Shown here one piece after another: positions 61,077 through 64,000 of a stretch of DNA of 64,000 nucleotides. Under the pieces are notes generated by a model, which saw only the letters and a program-made list of their open reading frames with translations, did not search any database and was not told where the DNA came from. How positions within the stretch are numbered: position 1 is the stretch's first letter; each line of letters starts with the position of its first letter. Source of the DNA: Ligula intestinalis (lineage: Eukaryota; Platyhelminthes; Cestoda; Diphyllobothriidea; Diphyllobothriidae). The translations under genes and the position numbers were made by a program. Location of the stretch: positions 77,452,215-77,516,214 of the forward strand of contig JAYGXS010000001.1 of the NCBI GenBank assembly GCA_036362985.1, in the 5' to 3' direction.

Positions 61077-63430
61077 AAAACCATGCGAAGCACTAGTCCT
61101 GGTGTCGCTCCGTCAGTTGGATTACAGGTCTCCTAATTACCGTACAGACAGTCCGTGCCGGCCGATGACCGGCCAGACAGCGATCCGTCATGTTTGCCTT
61201 TAGACAGATTACGAAGGAGATGCAAATTGCGCTTAGACAGATCGATGTGGCAGTTGACTTTATTGTCGATGGATAATAATGCCTCCTACAATTGTCTATG
61301 TGCCTAGCCGTCGCCTGCCTCTACGATCCTGAACCCTTTGCAGTTAAACACATGACCCATTTGGAAGGCATGGACTGCAGTCTACGACCCCTTCCTTCTA
61401 GACAGCCGTCTTTTCCAGCTGTCTCCTGCACAACCGTATTGCAATCGGTAGACGCGCATGATTGACTGCCAGAATAGGGGGTTTTCCGGAGTCATCATGT
61501 GACGCGGGACGTCTACACAGTCATGTGCGTGATTCTTACACCGGGTGACGTACGGAATCCAGTCAAGGTTTCGGCAGCCGTGCGACTTCCCCAAAAAGAC
61601 TCGGGTTAGTTGCTTTTCTGCTTTGCATTCGGCGTCTCTCAAGGAGTGTGAACGGATATTGGTTGGTCTTGAAAAGCTGCCAGAGGTGGTTGATTTCATC
61701 TTCCTTGACCGCTGTTCCACTGCAGTGACTTTCCTGTCGTCGATAGAGCATGTATACGCCGATTTACTTGTTTCATGAAATGTGATTTCTATTGTATCTT
61801 TGTGCCTGTAATACTTTGTGTCCTCTAAACACGGTAGCCCGCCTTTTTTTGCCATTTGCCAAAACCGGAGTCTTAGTGGTTCATACTATGAGCAAGGTAA
61901 ACTGTGCCGGGTCTGAGTTATTTTTGTTACCGTAAATTCATTTGACATTTTTAGACCTATGCTACTCCATTGCGCCTGCGGTAGATTCCCCATCTCATTA
62001 AGTGTAGACCGACATTCATAAATGCTTTTTTGTCTCGAAAAAATAACTTACGTACGATTGTGATATTAGTGATCGTGCAGTCCAATCCCAAAAGATTTTA
62101 ATCACGCTAAGCTTCCGAATTTTAAGCCATTTTTTCCCTCACCTGCAAAAAGCATACAATGTTAAATCCGGCCACTTAAGTTGCATGCATTTTTCTCTTC
62201 GACTTTCACTGCCCCTATAGATTCAAATATATTTACTGGAGAATATGCACAACATATTATTTCTTCCACTGGTTTGGTAGCATATTACGCCTGCTTCCCA
62301 TTTGTACTTGAAGAAAGGGTAGCTTCGGCTTTAAAAATATTTTAAAATTGCCGAACAATTTTGCACCCTACCGGCCATAACACTTGCATTCATGGCTTTC
62401 GAGTCGCATGGTGTATAAATTCCATCTAAGGAAAATCACAATTCTCTAAGCTAAGAGAAGAAAGTCACACAGTTCTCATAAAAGTTCGCGATGCTTGTGG
62501 ATCATGTTGCACACTTTATAAGCGACATTACTAACTGGACGGATACGAAGTGTTATGAATTAATTTATCATGGTTTTAAATTAAGCAAATCTGCCAAAAC
62601 CCCTAAAAATTAAGTCAGCCTAGATGTCCTTCTGGTGGGCTCTAAATGTTTGTTTAGGAAATCCTGCTTGGGCAGTCAGCTGACTGTTCTCTGTTGGTGG
62701 ATTTCATACGAGCGGTTAATTTGGGCGGGTAAAATCGATCCAAGTGTGAGTAAATTCACGGCGCAGGCGTGGAGTTTGTAGCTCAAGTGGTGGAGAGTTG
62801 GCTGCGTAAAGCCCTTTTCTGCTATGTGGGTTAGACTCCCGCCAAACGACGCGAGTTTTTTCACAATTGAGTCGACTAAATCTCATAATTGGAAACTTTT
62901 TACAAACCGAAAGATACCGTTATTTAAGGAAAAGAAAATTAGGAAAAATGGCGTAATGTGCTACCAGACAGATATAAGAAAGAATACGTTTATGTATGCT
63001 TTTATAAAAAAACGAGTTTATAAGGGAATTAAAAACCAATGAGAAAATGCTTCTACCAAAGAAGCTATTTTTCAGCGAATGCTTTTTGCAGGCGGTCGGA
63101 AAGTAACTCATTCAAAGACCGAGACGGAAATATCCTGAGATTACGCTGCGTGTTAATCAATATTACAACCTCACATAGATAAGTTGCTCGAATCAACAAG
63201 ACAGTTCAAAAATTTGGTTAGCACTTAATAACACAGTAAATATACTGTAAATTTTTTGTCTTTAAAAGTCTGTTTTCTTTTTTTCTCCAGCCAAATGTGC
63301 CGAAAGTGTGGGTGTACGTTTAGTTCAGAGTGTGGATCCGCACGGAAAGGAATGCTTCCATCCTCTTTCGCCGTACAATATTGCGGTTAAACTGGCCTCT
63401 AGAAATCTTACTGCAGCGGTCAACCCAACG
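58462..63430 (+). CDS. C1GALT1: Core-1 beta-1,3-galactosyltransferase-like, 5' five exons (continues past window)
   Basis: Exons 58462-58657, 59518-59691, 60331-60530, 60634-60772 and 63291-63430 join in phase to 283 codons (human C1GALT1 has 363 residues). Borders are GT-AG except the fourth intron, which uses a GC donor (ATGG|GCAAGT at 60773). Exon 1 gives a type II signal anchor (residues about 9-27, VRQLVAFLSGFLLFLAINRI). Then come KIRLFAFILTNS and YIKSTWTHRVERFLFLSNED, matching human KHVKATW...LFMSSEEN, followed by YIKAEDDTYVVPENLRFLL with the metal-binding DxD region as EDD (human ADDDTYV). The last exons carry AAYVLSRGALL and GKECFHPLSPYN (human GKETFHPF). The family transfers Gal from UDP-Gal to GalNAc-Ser/Thr (T antigen) in the Golgi. 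The EGPGCCSD-type C-terminal exon was not found before the window edge. Paralogues are usual in invertebrates. Confidence 0.9.
61041..61075 (+). repeat. (GA)n microsatellite
   Basis: About 17 GA units with one CGA interruption, in C1GALT1-like intron 4. Confidence 0.9.
61300..61855 (-). pseudogene. Decayed Penelope-like element fragment (linker/GIY-YIG) in C1GALT1 intron 4
   Basis: On the - strand in mixed frames: HLWQLFKTNQYPF, then TWIPYVRHPV (compare the AIPYI block at 37500), MRVYRLQYGCAG (where PLEs have VYKIxCxCG), and HAFQMGHVFNCKGFRIVEAG (the conserved HxxxTGHxxxW/N block of the endonuclease). The order and spacing match the PLE linker and GIY-YIG domain. The YVGETGR core itself is degraded to something like SWKRRLSRR. 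A 157-codon open frame across it (61382-61855) mixes these pieces and is not a gene. Confidence 0.55.
62575..62880 (+). mobile_element. SINE copy (family A) in C1GALT1 intron 4
   Basis: Body: AAATTAAGCAAATCTGCC, AATTAAGTCAGCCTAG, GGAAATCCTGCTTGGGCAG, AAATCGATCCAAGTGTGAG. It is followed by a tRNA-like head at about 62773-62852 (TTTGTAGCTCAAGTGGTGG as box A and GTGGGTTAGACTCCCGCC as box B, with GGTTAGACTCC diverged). Body-then-head order, as in the tandem at 44039, suggests that it too derives from a tandem copy. Confidence 0.7.
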
Positions 63431-63539
63431 GTCAGTGTTTCTGTCTGCTTTAATTTTTGCCGCTTGTGACCTGTGCATAACCAGCACTAGGCTGTTGGAA
63501 CAGAATTCAGTCTTTGTGGTTTGTCAGCACGAACTAGGA

Positions 63540-64000
63540 CAGGGGTCGGGAACCCTTTTGACTCAGAGAGACAAGAAAGAAAATGTTCGGAAGTATATTT
63601 CAGTGAGAACTTTATACTTTATTTTAAGATTAAATTAAATTGAATGTGAGTATAGTAAGCCTCTGGATTTATTCTTTTGAATACTGTTGTTATAATACCC
63701 ACCGTTAAGGTGACTTCTGGTGCTGCATGGACTTGCTGATAGCTCTGTAGTCTGCTTGGTAGTTGGTGAGGTTAAGCTTCATGCAAGCGTTGAGACTCTC
63801 ATCCGTTAAACGTGATTGTTAGGTGGACTTGATGTATTTGAGATGTGAGAATGACTGTTCACGTGCATACGTAGATCCAAAGAAGGTCAATACAGCAATA
63901 CTCACACGCTGCGGTGGGTGGTATCTGACAGGAAGCGCGTTCCAAGTTTTTAGTATCAGCTGGTTTTCGGGTTGAAGATTTTTAATTTCTGTCCACATGT
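63540..64000 (-). mobile_element. hAT DNA transposon end with transposase C-terminus, in a C1GALT1 intron
   Basis: CAGGGGTCGGGAACCC at 63540 is the typical hAT terminal inverted repeat. On the - strand, from the window edge to about 63706, a transposase C-terminus (hAT dimerisation domain) reads NALPVRYHPPQRVSIAVLTF, then FGSTYAREQSFSHLKYIKST. After a TAA it continues QSRLTDESLNACMKLNLTNY. The S/N-LTDE-L-xxC block and FGSTYxCEQxFS (Arg for Cys here) are diagnostic. The stop, caused by one change in the STxQSRLTDE region, breaks the frame. The other end lies beyond the window; the possible 8-bp target duplication copy on this side would be AACTAGGA (63532-63539). Confidence 0.85.

Noticed and set aside
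61382..61855. 157-codon - open frame
   Set aside because: PLE blocks appear across it in different frames, so the open frame itself is accidental.
1..64000. CRISPR arrays, operons or bacterial systems
   Set aside because: Introns, SINEs and retroelements show a eukaryotic genome; no spaced direct repeats of CRISPR type were seen.

Overview
The window is animal nuclear DNA. It carries three split host genes with GT-AG (and one GC-AG) introns, all on the + strand, in a sea of decayed and a few young retroelements. The mix of Penelope-like elements (PLEs), RTE-, CR1- and jockey-type LINEs, a Ty3/gypsy remnant, tRNA-derived SINEs, a hAT element and a MITE fits a repeat-rich flatworm. A tapeworm of the Spirometra/Diphyllobothrium kind is my best guess, but that is inference; no species-diagnostic sequence was identified. 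Most short open frames in the window are noise.

Host genes: (1) the 3' part of the farnesyltransferase/geranylgeranyltransferase-I alpha subunit (FNTA), exons 3214-3537, 3641-3936 and 5263-5443; its 5' exons were not found and may lie upstream of the window. (2) An apparently complete LanC-like gene (LANCL family), seven exons from 12931 to 27650 that splice into one continuous 423-codon frame with the zinc ligands and the GAAHG motif intact. (3) The 5' five exons of a core-1 beta-1,3-galactosyltransferase (C1GALT1-like), 58462-63430, running off the right edge. The three genes act in separate pathways (prenylation, glutathione/thioether chemistry, mucin-type O-glycosylation) and nothing suggests they work together.

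Mobile layer, left to right: a degenerate LINE (7072-9060, -); a very decayed LINE RT (10800-11490, +); inside LANCL intron 3 a PLE (16038-18620, +) and a 527-bp MITE (18775-19301); tRNA-type SINE copies in introns of FNTA and LANCL; a PLE 3' tail (25950-26425, +); a PLE end just 3' of LANCL (27800-28990, -); a possible LTR (30124-30758); a PLE built as a large inverted repeat (36004-38357); a PLE fragment abutting a CR1 LINE (40164-42425, -); a 298-bp-period SINE tandem joined to a gypsy fragment (44039-46257); a palindrome cluster (48181-48275); a nearly intact RTE-type LINE with a 13-bp target-site duplication (49555-52860, -); a jockey/Rex1-like LINE piece (56740-57850, -); and, in C1GALT1 introns, a PLE remnant, a SINE and the end of a hAT transposon (63540 to the edge).

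The most interesting structures are: the near-identical ~0.8-kb PLE inverted repeat; a hammerhead-ribozyme-like hairpin at PLE 3' ends with a compensatory base change between copies; the RTE insertion with a single in-frame stop; the SINE tandem; and splice acceptors placed exactly 7 nt before the start codon in both LANCL and C1GALT1, which could be spliced-leader sites. I found no CRISPR array, rRNA gene or convincing functional tRNA gene. All calls are by eye from sequence and remembered family motifs; no search was run.
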